Notes under the pieces: model-generated | What the model saw: only the letters and a program-made list of their open reading frames with translations | Databases searched by the model: none | What the model was told of the DNA's origin: nothing | Origin: Arcobacter ellisii | GTDB lineage: Bacteria > Campylobacterota > Campylobacteria > Campylobacterales > Arcobacteraceae | Assembly: GCF_003544915.1 (NCBI RefSeq) | Contig: NZ_CP032097.1 | Coordinates: forward strand, 1,302,001-1,366,000 | DNA: 64,000 nucleotides | Direction of reading: 5' to 3' | Position numbers and translations under genes: made by a program | Part shown: positions 8,784 to 16,364 of the stretch, in pieces | Position numbering within the stretch: position 1 is the first letter of the stretch | Layout: each line of letters starts with the position of its first letter

Positions 8784-9368
8784 ATGGGTAGAGATAAAAA
8801 TAAAAGAAATTTAATATTTAAACCGGCATTTAAAGATTTTATACCAGAAAATAAACCATTTACTGGTGTTACTGTGTTGTTAGATGAAGAGATGGAAGCT
8901 ATTTATTTAATGGATGTTTTAAATTTATATCAAGAAGAAGCAGCTATTAGTATGGAAGTTTCAAGACCAACTTTTACAAGAATTCTAAAAAATGCTAGAC
9001 AAAAATTAACAAGAGCTTTAGTTTATGGAAATAAGATTTCTATTCAAGATGACAATTTAGGTTATATTGTAGCTTTATGTTCTTCAAGTTTAGAAAATTT
9101 TGAATCAATTTTAGCAACTGATAAATATGTATTGATTTATAAAATCCAAAATAATGAAATTAAATTATTGGATAGTTTTGAGAATGAAGTCTTTTCCAAA
9201 AAATTAAAACCTGCTATTGTTTTACCGCAAATATTAATGAAATATAAAGTAAATATATTTTTATCTACAAGAATAGGGGAGGGATTAAAAAATTCACTCT
9301 TTGCAAAAGGGATACAAGCTATTGAGAAACAAATTGATAAAAAAGAGGATTTGATAAATTTAGTTTAG
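8784..9368 (+). CDS. DUF134 helix-turn-helix regulator fused to a NifX-like domain
   Basis: Probable transcription factor of about 194 residues. I start at MGRDKNKRN, with AAGGAT 6 bases upstream; the frame stays open to a TTG at 8757 without support. The N-terminal half (about residues 1-95) matches DUF134 and sigma-70 region-4-like HTH proteins: LDEEMEAIYLMDVLNLYQEEAAISMEVSRPTFTRIL. The C-terminal half (about 100-185) has the NifX-like pattern YIVALCSSSLENFESIL, then KYVLIYKIQNNEIKLLDSF, then KVNIFLSTRIGEGLKNSLFAKG. It is divergent from the cyd operon, whose encoded NifX-like proteins share this second domain. I infer that it senses a metal cofactor or NifX-bound ligand and controls cyd. 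Confidence 0.82.
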   Translation: MGRDKNKRNLIFKPAFKDFIPENKPFTGVTVLLDEEMEAIYLMDVLNLYQEEAAISMEVSRPTFTRILKNARQKLTRALVYGNKISIQDDNLGYIVALCSSSLENFESILATDKYVLIYKIQNNEIKLLDSFENEVFSKKLKPAIVLPQILMKYKVNIFLSTRIGEGLKNSLFAKGIQAIEKQIDKKEDLINLV

Positions 9369-9380
9369 TTTTTTAATTCA

Positions 9381-9407
9381 AAAGAAGTAGAAAAAATCTA
9401 CTTCTTT
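9381..9407. terminator. Hairpin between convergent genes
   Basis: Perfect 11-bp stem (AAAGAAGTAGA with TCTACTTCTTT) around five A residues, placed between the regulator and the second NifX-like gene. The T-tracts are poor on both sides, so it is a weaker terminator than the one at 5201-5240. Confidence 0.6.
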
Positions 9408-9411
9408 AAAA

Positions 9412-9753
9412 TCATACCTTCTGATATAAAAAACTTAATTTATTTAAAATAGGTAATTCCCCATCTGCATATTTTAATAATATTTCATCAATTTTGATTT
9501 TATTTTCTTGCGAACAATATACTTTTATACCATTATTTTTTAATGTATAAAAAGTATTTTCTTTTAAAGCAGAAGAAATTAAAATGTTTACATTTTTGTC
9601 TTTTAGCCAATTAGCTATCTCTTGCGTATCTTTTTGTTCATTCTTTAAAATCTCAATTTTATTATTATTGATTAAAGCAAAATATTCTGCTTTTCCAAAC
9701 TCTTCTAATAAATTACTGTTCTCTTCTTCACTTTTAACTGGTATGGCAATCAT
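9412..9753 (-). CDS. NifX-like (FeMo-cofactor-binding fold) protein, second copy
   Basis: 113-residue paralogue of the protein at 5239-5682. Both share MIAIPVK, the GKA(K/E)YFA and NKIEILKNEQ stretches, ANWLK(S/D)KNV and a KYADG(D/E)L end, and even the same start region with AAAGGAGAT before ATG. This copy lacks the His/Cys-rich tail. The bases just upstream also match the small CydX-like ORF of copy one, so the duplication carried the end of the cyd operon. It ends convergent with the DUF134-NifX regulator. The role is unknown; retention of an intact frame suggests it still works. Confidence 0.82.
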   Translation of the reverse strand: MIAIPVKSEEENSNLLEEFGKAEYFALINNNKIEILKNEQKDTQEIANWLKDKNVNILISSALKENTFYTLKNNGIKVYCSQENKIKIDEILLKYADGELPILNKLSFLYQKV

Positions 9754-9843
9754 TTAATCTCCTTTGTTGCACTTTAATCTATATCCAAGATATATAACAA
9801 TGGGCAAAAGACTTAACCAAGTAAGTAGTATAAAAAGCTCAAG
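9754..9843 (-). pseudogene. Decayed copy of the CydX-like small ORF
   Basis: Thirty open codons directly before the second NifX-like gene encode LTWLSLLPIVIYLGY, aligned with LIWLSLWPVVIYLGY of the ORF at 5679-5780. The DNA between the two copies also shares a run such as ATCCAAGATATATAAC. This copy has no ATG, GTG or TTG: the frame is bounded upstream by TAG and downstream by TAA. It looks like a remnant of the duplication that made the second NifX-like gene. An ATA codon in the frame (seven codons into the open stretch is ACT TGG, preceded by ATA CTA CTT) is the only conceivable start. Confidence 0.6.
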
Positions 9844-10262
9844 CTATTTTTAGCCCATACTAATGCTTTTTTGTTCCAATAAATAAGTAACACCAAATAA
9901 AAAAGTTTGTATTCTAATCTAAGATTTTTTCTAATTTTAATTATTTTGATTCACAAAAGGAATCTTGATTTATAAGTCTCAAGGGCTTATATAGCCAACT
10001 CTCTTTTAAGTATTTTTTGTTTACTTATCTTCTTTTTTAGTCTAATTTTTTTAAACTAAACCTTTAATTCTAGTAACAAAAGCATTAATATAATCATACT
10101 CCAAAAAAGATAAAGTTTGTACAAATATAACAAAAAAAATGAGATATTAAATTAAATTTGTTATAATTACAACCTAATATTTATATAAATAATCATTTAA
10201 CATACTAATAAATAGGATATCTTTATATAAAATAATAAATATTTTTGATTTTGGGTTTTTTT
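9844..10262. other. Gene-poor intergenic stretch with small hairpins
   Basis: About 420 bases without a convincing gene. It holds two small inverted repeats at 9949-9985: GATTC/GAATC around seven bases, then TATAAG/CTTATA around nine. A TATAAT near 10160 may be the promoter of the gene at 10263, leaving a leader of about 100 bases. On the minus strand a frame without ATG reads YLVLLIYWNKKALVWAKNS at roughly 9850-9905; it may be debris from the cyd-related duplication. I see no tRNA or known riboswitch here. Confidence 0.4.
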
Positions 10263-10613
10263 ATGGAATATATAGGAGATATATTTTTTTCTTTTGTTAT
10301 TTTTATAATTGCATATATAATCTTCAAATTTGATTTCTCTAAAAAATTAGCAAGAAAAGGAATCATTGAAAAAGATTTTAGAGGATGTTATATTTTAAAA
10401 TATCCAAAACATGCAGAACTACATAATAAAGATGTTATTTATAAGATAGATATGGATAATTTTTTTAAATTAAATCCAAAATTAAAAGGAAAAATTCCAG
10501 TTATTGAAAGACCTGATTTAGATGTCACAAATCCAAATGCAAAAAAAGAAGAGTTAGAAGAGAGAAGAAAAATAAGAGAAAAATATGCTATTAAAGATTT
10601 AGAAATGGAGTGA
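10263..10613 (+). CDS. Small membrane protein, function unknown
   Basis: About 116 residues beginning MEYIGDIFFSFVIFIIAYII: one N-terminal TM helix, then a charged cytoplasmic region with RGCYILKYPKHAELHNKDVIYKID and a C-terminal Lys/Glu-rich helix. I place the start at the ATG at 10263; a TTG 18 bases upstream extends the frame without a ribosome binding site. I do not recognise the family. It stands alone between a long intergenic gap and a terminator, so context gives no function. Confidence 0.6.
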   Translation: MEYIGDIFFSFVIFIIAYIIFKFDFSKKLARKGIIEKDFRGCYILKYPKHAELHNKDVIYKIDMDNFFKLNPKLKGKIPVIERPDLDVTNPNAKKEELEERRKIREKYAIKDLEME

Positions 10614-10634
10614 GTTTTACTCACTCTATTTTTT
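10608..10634. terminator. Bidirectional terminator
   Basis: Stem GAGTGAG/CTCACTC around TTTTA, followed by TATTTTTT. It overlaps the stop codon of the small membrane protein gene and lies just before the stop of the convergent DsrE-like gene. Confidence 0.75.
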
Positions 10635-11061
10635 AGTAGCTTAAGTTTTGATAATCTTTATCTAATAATTTTTTAGCAACTTCATCTGGTTTTGCTACTG
10701 TAATTCCTTCTAATAAAACAGATTCATCTTTAGAAGCATTTGGTAAATAAAGAGGACAAACCTGAACTTTAGCACCTTGTTTAATTAATGCTTGAAGCAT
10801 CATTTTAGGTGATTTATCTTGAGGTTTTAAAATAGGACTTTCCATTCCTTTTACAGCTAAATCACCTGCATTTGAACAAAGAGTCATATTAACTTCTTTA
10901 TTCTGTTTTAAAGTCATCATTGATAAAACCATTCCCATTATTTGTGTTTGAGCATCTTGTGATGTTATAACAACATTTAAACCTTTTGCCATATTATCAC
11001 TTGCAAAACTCGCTGTTGATAAAAGTAAAGAAGATAATAAAACTAATAAACCTTTTTTCAT
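10633..11061 (-). CDS. Periplasmic DsrE/DsrF-like protein
   Basis: 142 residues starting with a clear Sec signal peptide, MKKGLLVLLSSLLLSTASFA, cleaved near ASFA-SD. The mature part resembles the DsrE/DsrF sulfur-relay fold: LNVVITSQDAQTQIMGMVLSMM, then an MTLCSNAGDLAVK segment and KQGAKVQVCPLYLP with two cysteines in plausible active positions. Secreted DsrE-like proteins of this kind are common in Campylobacterota, but their role is not settled. The membrane protein upstream on the same strand begins the likely transcript. A sulfur-related role is inference from the fold. Confidence 0.78.
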   Translation of the reverse strand: MKKGLLVLLSSLLLSTASFASDNMAKGLNVVITSQDAQTQIMGMVLSMMTLKQNKEVNMTLCSNAGDLAVKGMESPILKPQDKSPKMMLQALIKQGAKVQVCPLYLPNASKDESVLLEGITVAKPDEVAKKLLDKDYQNLSY

Positions 11062-11156
11062 ATTATAAATCCTTATATAAAATTGTTTTAATATTATAAT
11101 TAAAACTTATCAATTTTAGATAGTTTTAACTTATAATAAGATAAAAATTATCTATT

Positions 11157-12317
11157 TTAAAAAGAAAACTTTTTATAAAGTTTGAAAAAATAGATAATAG
11201 TTTTTATTTGAATATAAATAAAAGGAATCATCAAAATAAAATATGCAATTGAATATTTTGAAATGATTTGATTATATGCTAATCCAAAATTTATAAAAAA
11301 CATACCAAAAACAAAAAAAGCAACTCCTGGACAAATCAAAGCAAATGAAACAGCTGATTTTTCAGTTGATTCTATATATTTTTCAAAATAACCCATTTGT
11401 TTCATAACCATGTACCCTAAAACACCAAATATGATTTGTAAAGATAAAATCGTTGATGTAAATACAAAAAGTGATGATTTATTTAATGGTGTTGAATAGT
11501 TGTGTTCTAAACCAAAAGATATTCTTACAAATGTAATTCCAAGTAGAGTTAATATTGGAATAATAATCCAAATAGATGGAGCTGCTTCTAATCCTAAACC
11601 TTTTTCAAACATATTTTTAAAACCAATTGTAAGTTTTATTAACATTAATAAAATAGCAAGGGAAGCAAAAAATAAAGCTCCAAAAATACCAATTGAGTTT
11701 ATAATTAAATTATGACTCATAGCCCCTGGTGCTGCAAAGCCAACTGCAACCATTGAAAGTGCAAATATAGAAATCATTTGAGATAAATTATTGTTTTTAG
11801 AAAAATCAAAATCCCCTTTGATTAGAAGTCTTGAAAAATATTCAAAAAATATTTTCAAAGAAAAATAACCAGTTGTTATAAACCCAATTAAAGCAAAAGG
11901 GAACAAATATTCAACAACTCCCCAAAGACCAGGAATAAGAACCGCTCCTAAAACAAAACATACATTTATTGTCATTGTATATGTCAAAGGTAGAGTCATA
12001 AGGGTAATTTGTGCATTTGAGTTTTTTAAATCTTCATAAGCTTTAGTTTTTTTATACATAAAATATTGTTTTGTATTCCAAACTAATAATTTAAAATGTA
12101 AAAAAGCAAAGGCAATAATAAATACTAAAGAAAAAGAGATTACAAAAGATAACCAATCCCCTTTTAATAAAGCTGGCATAATAAAATCATAAGTTGCCAT
12201 TGGTGTATTTGGATGGGGAACTAAAAACATTAAATACATAAAAAATGAAACACTTAATCCTCCTGCTCCAAGAGAGGATAAAAAGCACATTGGTGAGAAT
12301 TTTTCTCTTAAATTCAT
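11157..12317 (-). CDS. Ten-helix membrane protein, TDT/SLAC1-like (possibly TsoY family)
   Basis: 386-residue integral membrane protein with about ten TM helices and almost no soluble domain. It opens with MNLREKFSPMCFLSSLGAGGLSVSFF, and the overall pattern recalls the tellurite-resistance/dicarboxylate (TDT, SLAC1) carriers. I also recall a TsoY family, which includes selenoproteins, with a similar glycine-rich start; no TGA codon is used here. The DsrE-like gene follows on the same strand, which hints at sulfur chemistry. The substrate is unknown, and the family assignment is from memory. A long palindrome lies upstream, between it and the divergent barrel gene. Confidence 0.6.
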   Translation of the reverse strand: MNLREKFSPMCFLSSLGAGGLSVSFFMYLMFLVPHPNTPMATYDFIMPALLKGDWLSFVISFSLVFIIAFAFLHFKLLVWNTKQYFMYKKTKAYEDLKNSNAQITLMTLPLTYTMTINVCFVLGAVLIPGLWGVVEYLFPFALIGFITTGYFSLKIFFEYFSRLLIKGDFDFSKNNNLSQMISIFALSMVAVGFAAPGAMSHNLIINSIGIFGALFFASLAILLMLIKLTIGFKNMFEKGLGLEAAPSIWIIIPILTLLGITFVRISFGLEHNYSTPLNKSSLFVFTSTILSLQIIFGVLGYMVMKQMGYFEKYIESTEKSAVSFALICPGVAFFVFGMFFINFGLAYNQIISKYSIAYFILMIPFIYIQIKTIIYFFKLYKKFSF

Positions 12318-12391
12318 ATATAAATCCTTAAATTTTTTTCTTTATAGTACATTAAATTATATTAAAAACTTATGAATAAATTATTATATTA

Positions 12392-12420
12392 ACTTATATG
12401 CAACTAAGTTGCATATAAGT
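12392..12420. promoter_or_regulatory. Long perfect palindrome between divergent genes
   Basis: ACTTATATGCAACT and AGTTGCATATAAGT form perfect 14-bp arms around one central A, followed by a T-rich run. It lies in the divergent gap between the multi-TM protein and the outer-membrane protein. Its right end is 9 bases before a TAGAAT -10 candidate (12430-12435), so it covers the -35 region of the rightward gene. Both genes start away from it, so a regulator-binding site is more likely than a terminator. Confidence 0.65.
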
Positions 12421-12459
12421 ATTTTTTGTTAGAATTCAAAAAAAATTTAAAGGAAAATA

Positions 12460-13305
12460 ATGAAAAAAATATTAGTGACAACAGCACTTTTAAGTTCTTA
12501 TTTATTAGCAAATAGTGAGATATCTACATATTATACATACAAAGATTATGATAATTCTAAAACAAAAACAGAAGGAAAAACTTTAGATTATAGGTTTTTA
12601 CATAATTTTCAAAATTCTGAATTAACAATAAATTATGAAGATAGTTTAACAAAAAGAGAAAATGAACTAACAAAAATAAAAATGACTTCTCTTGAAATTG
12701 AAAAGTTAAGTATGAAATATCTTTATCATATAAGTAATGACTTATCTATAAAAACCTCTTTTATAAATATTGAAGATAATTTAGCTCCAACAGATAATGG
12801 AAAAGTTTATGGATTTGGATTTAATAAAAATATAGATAATAGTAATCAAATAAAATTAGACACTTATTTAAGTGATTATGAAGATTTTAATGTTAATCAA
12901 TATGATTTTACATTTATAAAAAAATTTAGATTTGAGAATATTAATTTTCAAGCCCAAACAGGAATAAAATATATAGATATAAATGGAGAAAAATATCAAA
13001 ATTATATTTTAGAAGATAATTATTATATGAGCTATTTTTTAAATCTTAATGCAAATTATAATGGCTTTATTTTAGGTTTAGGAGTGATAAATGGTGATAG
13101 ATTATTCTCAGTTCAAGAAGATGGTTTAAAAGTAGAACATCATGCTTTAGAACAAAATAAAACTTATTTAGTAAGTTTAGGAAAAAAATTTCAAAATATA
13201 GATGTAATAACTAAATATATCTATTCTAATTCAAAAGAATTACCTGAAAATAGAGATGATGTTAGTTCTAAATTTTTTACATTTGGATTAAATTATAATT
13301 TTTAA
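12460..13305 (+). CDS. Outer-membrane beta-barrel protein, function unknown
   Basis: 281 residues with the signal peptide MKKILVTTALLSSYLLANSE. The rest is a series of alternating hydrophobic/polar strands separated by charged turns, ending in KFFTFGLNYNF. A terminal aromatic residue after alternating strands is the usual signal for outer-membrane barrel insertion. I see no plug domain or known porin motif, so it is a small barrel of unknown substrate. AAAGGAAAATA before the ATG is a good ribosome binding site. The palindrome at 12392-12420 probably controls it. Confidence 0.65.
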   Translation: MKKILVTTALLSSYLLANSEISTYYTYKDYDNSKTKTEGKTLDYRFLHNFQNSELTINYEDSLTKRENELTKIKMTSLEIEKLSMKYLYHISNDLSIKTSFINIEDNLAPTDNGKVYGFGFNKNIDNSNQIKLDTYLSDYEDFNVNQYDFTFIKKFRFENINFQAQTGIKYIDINGEKYQNYILEDNYYMSYFLNLNANYNGFILGLGVINGDRLFSVQEDGLKVEHHALEQNKTYLVSLGKKFQNIDVITKYIYSNSKELPENRDDVSSKFFTFGLNYNF

Positions 13306-13418
13306 TTATGATAAATTTATAAATATATTTTATAATTAAGTTAAGTTTAATAAATAAAGATATAGAATTCTTTTTATCAAAGGAAAAATATTATCCTTTG
13401 TAAAATAAAGGAGTTTTT

Positions 13419-14123
13419 ATGGCTTGTGATACAGGTGCAAAACCAATTGAAGAAAAAGAAATAGTTTTAGATAATGAAAATAATAATGAAATAAAAAAGG
13501 AAAAAAATATGAGTTCAAGTTTAGTTTTAAGAAAAGTTCCAGAGTTCAAAATGGATGCCTATGATTCAAAAACAGGTCACTATGTAACTGTAAGTAGTGA
13601 AGATTATAAAGGTAAATGGCATGTAGTTTGTTTCTATCCAGCAGATTTTACATTTGTTTGTCCAACAGAAATTGCAGCAATGAATGCAAAATATGATGAG
13701 TTCCAAGAACTTGGTGTTGAAATTTTAGCTGTATCAACAGATACTAAATTTTCTCATAAAAGATTTGTTGAAACTGAACCTTTATTAAAAGGATTAAAAT
13801 TAACTATTGGTGCAGATACAACAGGTGCTGTAAGTAGAGCATTTGGAGTTATGATTGAAGAAGAAGGATTAGCACTTAGAGGAAGATTCTTAATCAATCC
13901 AGAAGGAACTGTTGTAGCTCAAGAAGTTCAAGCGCCAATGGTTGGAAGAAATGTACATGAGTTTTTAAGACAAGTAAGAGCTTGGCAACATGCAAGTAAA
14001 ACTGGTGAAGTTTGCCCAGCTGGTTGGGTTCCTGGTAAAAAAACACTTCCAGTTAATACAGATGTTGAACAAATGACAGGAAGAGTTGGAGATTATATCA
14101 CTATTGAAGAAATAATGTCTTAA
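13419..14123 (+). CDS. 2-Cys peroxiredoxin (AhpC/TSA family)
   Basis: Thiol peroxidase that reduces hydrogen peroxide and organic hydroperoxides in the cytoplasm. The peroxidatic cysteine lies in FYPADFTFVCPTE and the resolving cysteine in GEVCPAGW. The 234-residue frame begins with an unusual hydrophilic extension of about 30 residues (MACDTGAKPIEEKE), then MSSSLVLRKVPEFK where most relatives begin. Both ATGs have ribosome binding sites: AAAGGAG before 13419 and AAGGAAAAAAAT before 13509. Two products are therefore possible. I report the longer. A CAAAGGA/TCCTTTG hairpin lies in the leader. Confidence 0.92.
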   Translation: MACDTGAKPIEEKEIVLDNENNNEIKKEKNMSSSLVLRKVPEFKMDAYDSKTGHYVTVSSEDYKGKWHVVCFYPADFTFVCPTEIAAMNAKYDEFQELGVEILAVSTDTKFSHKRFVETEPLLKGLKLTIGADTTGAVSRAFGVMIEEEGLALRGRFLINPEGTVVAQEVQAPMVGRNVHEFLRQVRAWQHASKTGEVCPAGWVPGKKTLPVNTDVEQMTGRVGDYITIEEIMS

Positions 14124-14131
14124 TTTTTAGT

Positions 14132-14157
14132 TTATCTCAAGAATTTTCTTGGGATAA
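14132..14157 (+). terminator. Hairpin after the peroxiredoxin gene
   Basis: Twelve-base stem TTATCTCAAGAA/TTCTTGGGATAA with one U-G pair and a two-base gap. The following CTTTCCTTCT is only partly T-rich, so termination may be incomplete. Confidence 0.6.
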
Positions 14158-14177
14158 CTTTCCTTCTAATTACAAAT

Positions 14178-14220
14178 CTAACAAAAAATTAACAAAAAGT
14201 TAACAGAGTAGTTCTATCAT
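14178..14220 (+). promoter_or_regulatory. Activator-type promoter with three 11-bp direct repeats
   Basis: The hexamer (C/T)TAACA occurs three times at exact 11-base spacing (14178, 14189 and 14200), each followed by an A-rich filler. The last repeat ends about 10 bases before a TATCAT -10 box (14215-14220), where a -35 would normally be. Tandem 11-bp repeats in place of -35 are the hallmark of PhoB/OmpR-type activator sites. They lie just upstream of the TonB receptor operon. The regulator is not identified. Confidence 0.55.
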
Positions 14221-14246
14221 TTCAAAAACTTATTTGAAGGAACGAA

Positions 14247-16355
14247 ATGAGACTAAAATACTCGATATTTGCCCTAATTGCATTAAATGCAAATTTTTTA
14301 TCTGCTGAAACAATAAACTTAGAACAGATGTCTGTTACTGCTACAAAAGTAGAAAAAGCCACAAAAGAGATAAGTGAAAGTATTGCTGTTGTAGATGAAA
14401 AAACTATCGAAGATAAAAATATCTTAAATATTCAAGATGCTCTACAAAATATTCCAGGTGTAATAGCTGAATCTTCATCAAATAGTCCTAGTCCAAGATT
14501 GATTATTAGAGGTGCTGGATTAAAAGCTAGATATGGTGTAAGAGAAATTATGGTGATGAAAGATGGGGTTCCTATGACTGATCCTGATTCATTTACAAGA
14601 TTTGATTTTATTGATATGCAAGATGTTTCGAGTATTGAAGTTCAAAAAGGACCTGGTTCAATTAATGCTGTTAATTCAACTGGTGGAGTTATTCAGTTAA
14701 TCACAAAATCAGTTTTTGATGAAGATAAAAATAGTATTAAAGTTGGTGTTGGAAACGATAATCAAAAAAATGTAAATCTAAAACTAAGAGGAGCAATTGA
14801 TGAAAACGATTTTGCTTCATTTACTTTTAGTTCAAGAAAAATAGATAACTCTTGGAGAGATAATAATGAGTTTGATACTACACAAGCTACTTTAAAGTAT
14901 GGTCATATTTTTGATGATGAATCAACAATCGAAAATGAACTTTCATACACTGAATCAAATCTAAATCTTCCTGCTTCTATGACAAGAGAAGAGTTTGAAA
15001 TTTTTAAACAAACAGGAAAACAACATGACACTTCAAATCAATGGCAAAATAGTGCAAGGGATTCAAAAATAGTATCTTTAAATAGTAAATATGAGAAAGA
15101 AGTTGGAAATATTACATATAAACCAAGATTTTATTTTAACTCTTGGGAACATTATCATCCTGTAACTGGACTTATAAATGATAGTGATGACAATAAAGTA
15201 TTTGGTACAGATTTAGAGTTTAATGCAGCTCATAAACTGTTTTCAAAAGATGCAATGTTTGTTGGTGGTGTAACTTTGAAAATGGATAAAACAAATGATT
15301 CTAAAAAATATCAATATAGAGATATTCAAACTCAAACTGTAACATCTGGTTGGCCACCTTCAAGTGTAACTCAAATAGTAAAAACTTTATCAAATGAAAA
15401 AGGTCTTTTAGCTGGAACGGAAGACTCTCAAACTTTGCTTTATGGAACTTATTTAATGGAAAGTTTCAAAGTAACTGATAAATTAGGTTTTGATATTAGT
15501 GCAAGAGTTGATAAACTAAAATTTGATATAGATGGAAATGAAATTACTACTTATGATTATTCAACAAAAAGTTATAAAGCTGGTATTGGTGAGTATGCTA
15601 TTGATAATTCATTTACTTTATTATCAGGAAAAGTAGGTTCAACTTATGCTATCACAGACAACACAAATATTTATGCTTCAATTGCAGGTGCAAATCAAGC
15701 ACCAACAACAAGTGAACTAGGAGAAAATGAAGATTTAGAAAAATCACAAAGTGTAAACTATGAAGTTGGTTTAAAAACTAGAACTGATGATTATTCTTCT
15801 GATTTAGCACTTTTTCAAAATTTTGTAGATGATGAGATTATTCAAATCAAAGATGCAAATGGAGATTCTATTTATGATAATGCGGGAAAAACTGATAAAA
15901 AAGGTTTAGAGTATAACTTAGCTTATGATTTAACTTCATCTATTCAAGTAGGTGGAGCTTATGCTTATAGTAATTTTAAATTTGATACTTTTAATGAATC
16001 AGTACGAGGAAGTTTAGTTTCAAGAGATGGAAACTATATGCCATTTATTCCAAAAAATCAATACTCACTATTTGCAGCTTATAATTTAGCAAATGGCTTT
16101 AAAACAAGAGTAACTGCAAGAACTTATGGAAGTTATTATATGGATAATGCAAATACTCAAAAATATGAAGGTTATGATTTAATTACAGATTTTATGGTTG
16201 GATATGAAAAAAATAGCCACAATATTCAATTAAATATCAATAACTTATTTGATAAATATTATGCTTCTGAAGCTTCAAAAGATGTTTATGGAATTGAGTC
16301 ATATAAAGCTGCAAGTCCTAGAATGACAATGCTTACATATACATATAAATTTTAG
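14247..16355 (+). CDS. TonB-dependent outer-membrane receptor
   Basis: 702-residue receptor for energised uptake across the outer membrane. A signal peptide (MRLKYSIFALIALNANFLSA) is followed by a TonB box-like region, INLEQMSVTATKVEKAT. Next come the plug domain (about residues 45-155, with IPGVIAESSSNSPSPRLIIRGAG and VQKGPGSINAVNSTGG) and a 22-strand barrel ending in MTMLTYTYKF. It heads an operon with a membrane iron-sulfur protein, ExbB, ExbD and TonB, so this receptor brings its own energising complex. The substrate is unclear; a metal or metal chelate is the natural guess from the next gene. Confidence 0.93.
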   Translation: MRLKYSIFALIALNANFLSAETINLEQMSVTATKVEKATKEISESIAVVDEKTIEDKNILNIQDALQNIPGVIAESSSNSPSPRLIIRGAGLKARYGVREIMVMKDGVPMTDPDSFTRFDFIDMQDVSSIEVQKGPGSINAVNSTGGVIQLITKSVFDEDKNSIKVGVGNDNQKNVNLKLRGAIDENDFASFTFSSRKIDNSWRDNNEFDTTQATLKYGHIFDDESTIENELSYTESNLNLPASMTREEFEIFKQTGKQHDTSNQWQNSARDSKIVSLNSKYEKEVGNITYKPRFYFNSWEHYHPVTGLINDSDDNKVFGTDLEFNAAHKLFSKDAMFVGGVTLKMDKTNDSKKYQYRDIQTQTVTSGWPPSSVTQIVKTLSNEKGLLAGTEDSQTLLYGTYLMESFKVTDKLGFDISARVDKLKFDIDGNEITTYDYSTKSYKAGIGEYAIDNSFTLLSGKVGSTYAITDNTNIYASIAGANQAPTTSELGENEDLEKSQSVNYEVGLKTRTDDYSSDLALFQNFVDDEIIQIKDANGDSIYDNAGKTDKKGLEYNLAYDLTSSIQVGGAYAYSNFKFDTFNESVRGSLVSRDGNYMPFIPKNQYSLFAAYNLANGFKTRVTARTYGSYYMDNANTQKYEGYDLITDFMVGYEKNSHNIQLNINNLFDKYYASEASKDVYGIESYKAASPRMTMLTYTYKF

Positions 16356-16364
16356 GAAATAATC

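Noticed and set aside
12421-12428. T-run after the 12392-12420 palindrome taken as a rho-independent terminator.
   Set aside because: No gene on the plus strand ends upstream of it; both neighbouring genes start away from this site.
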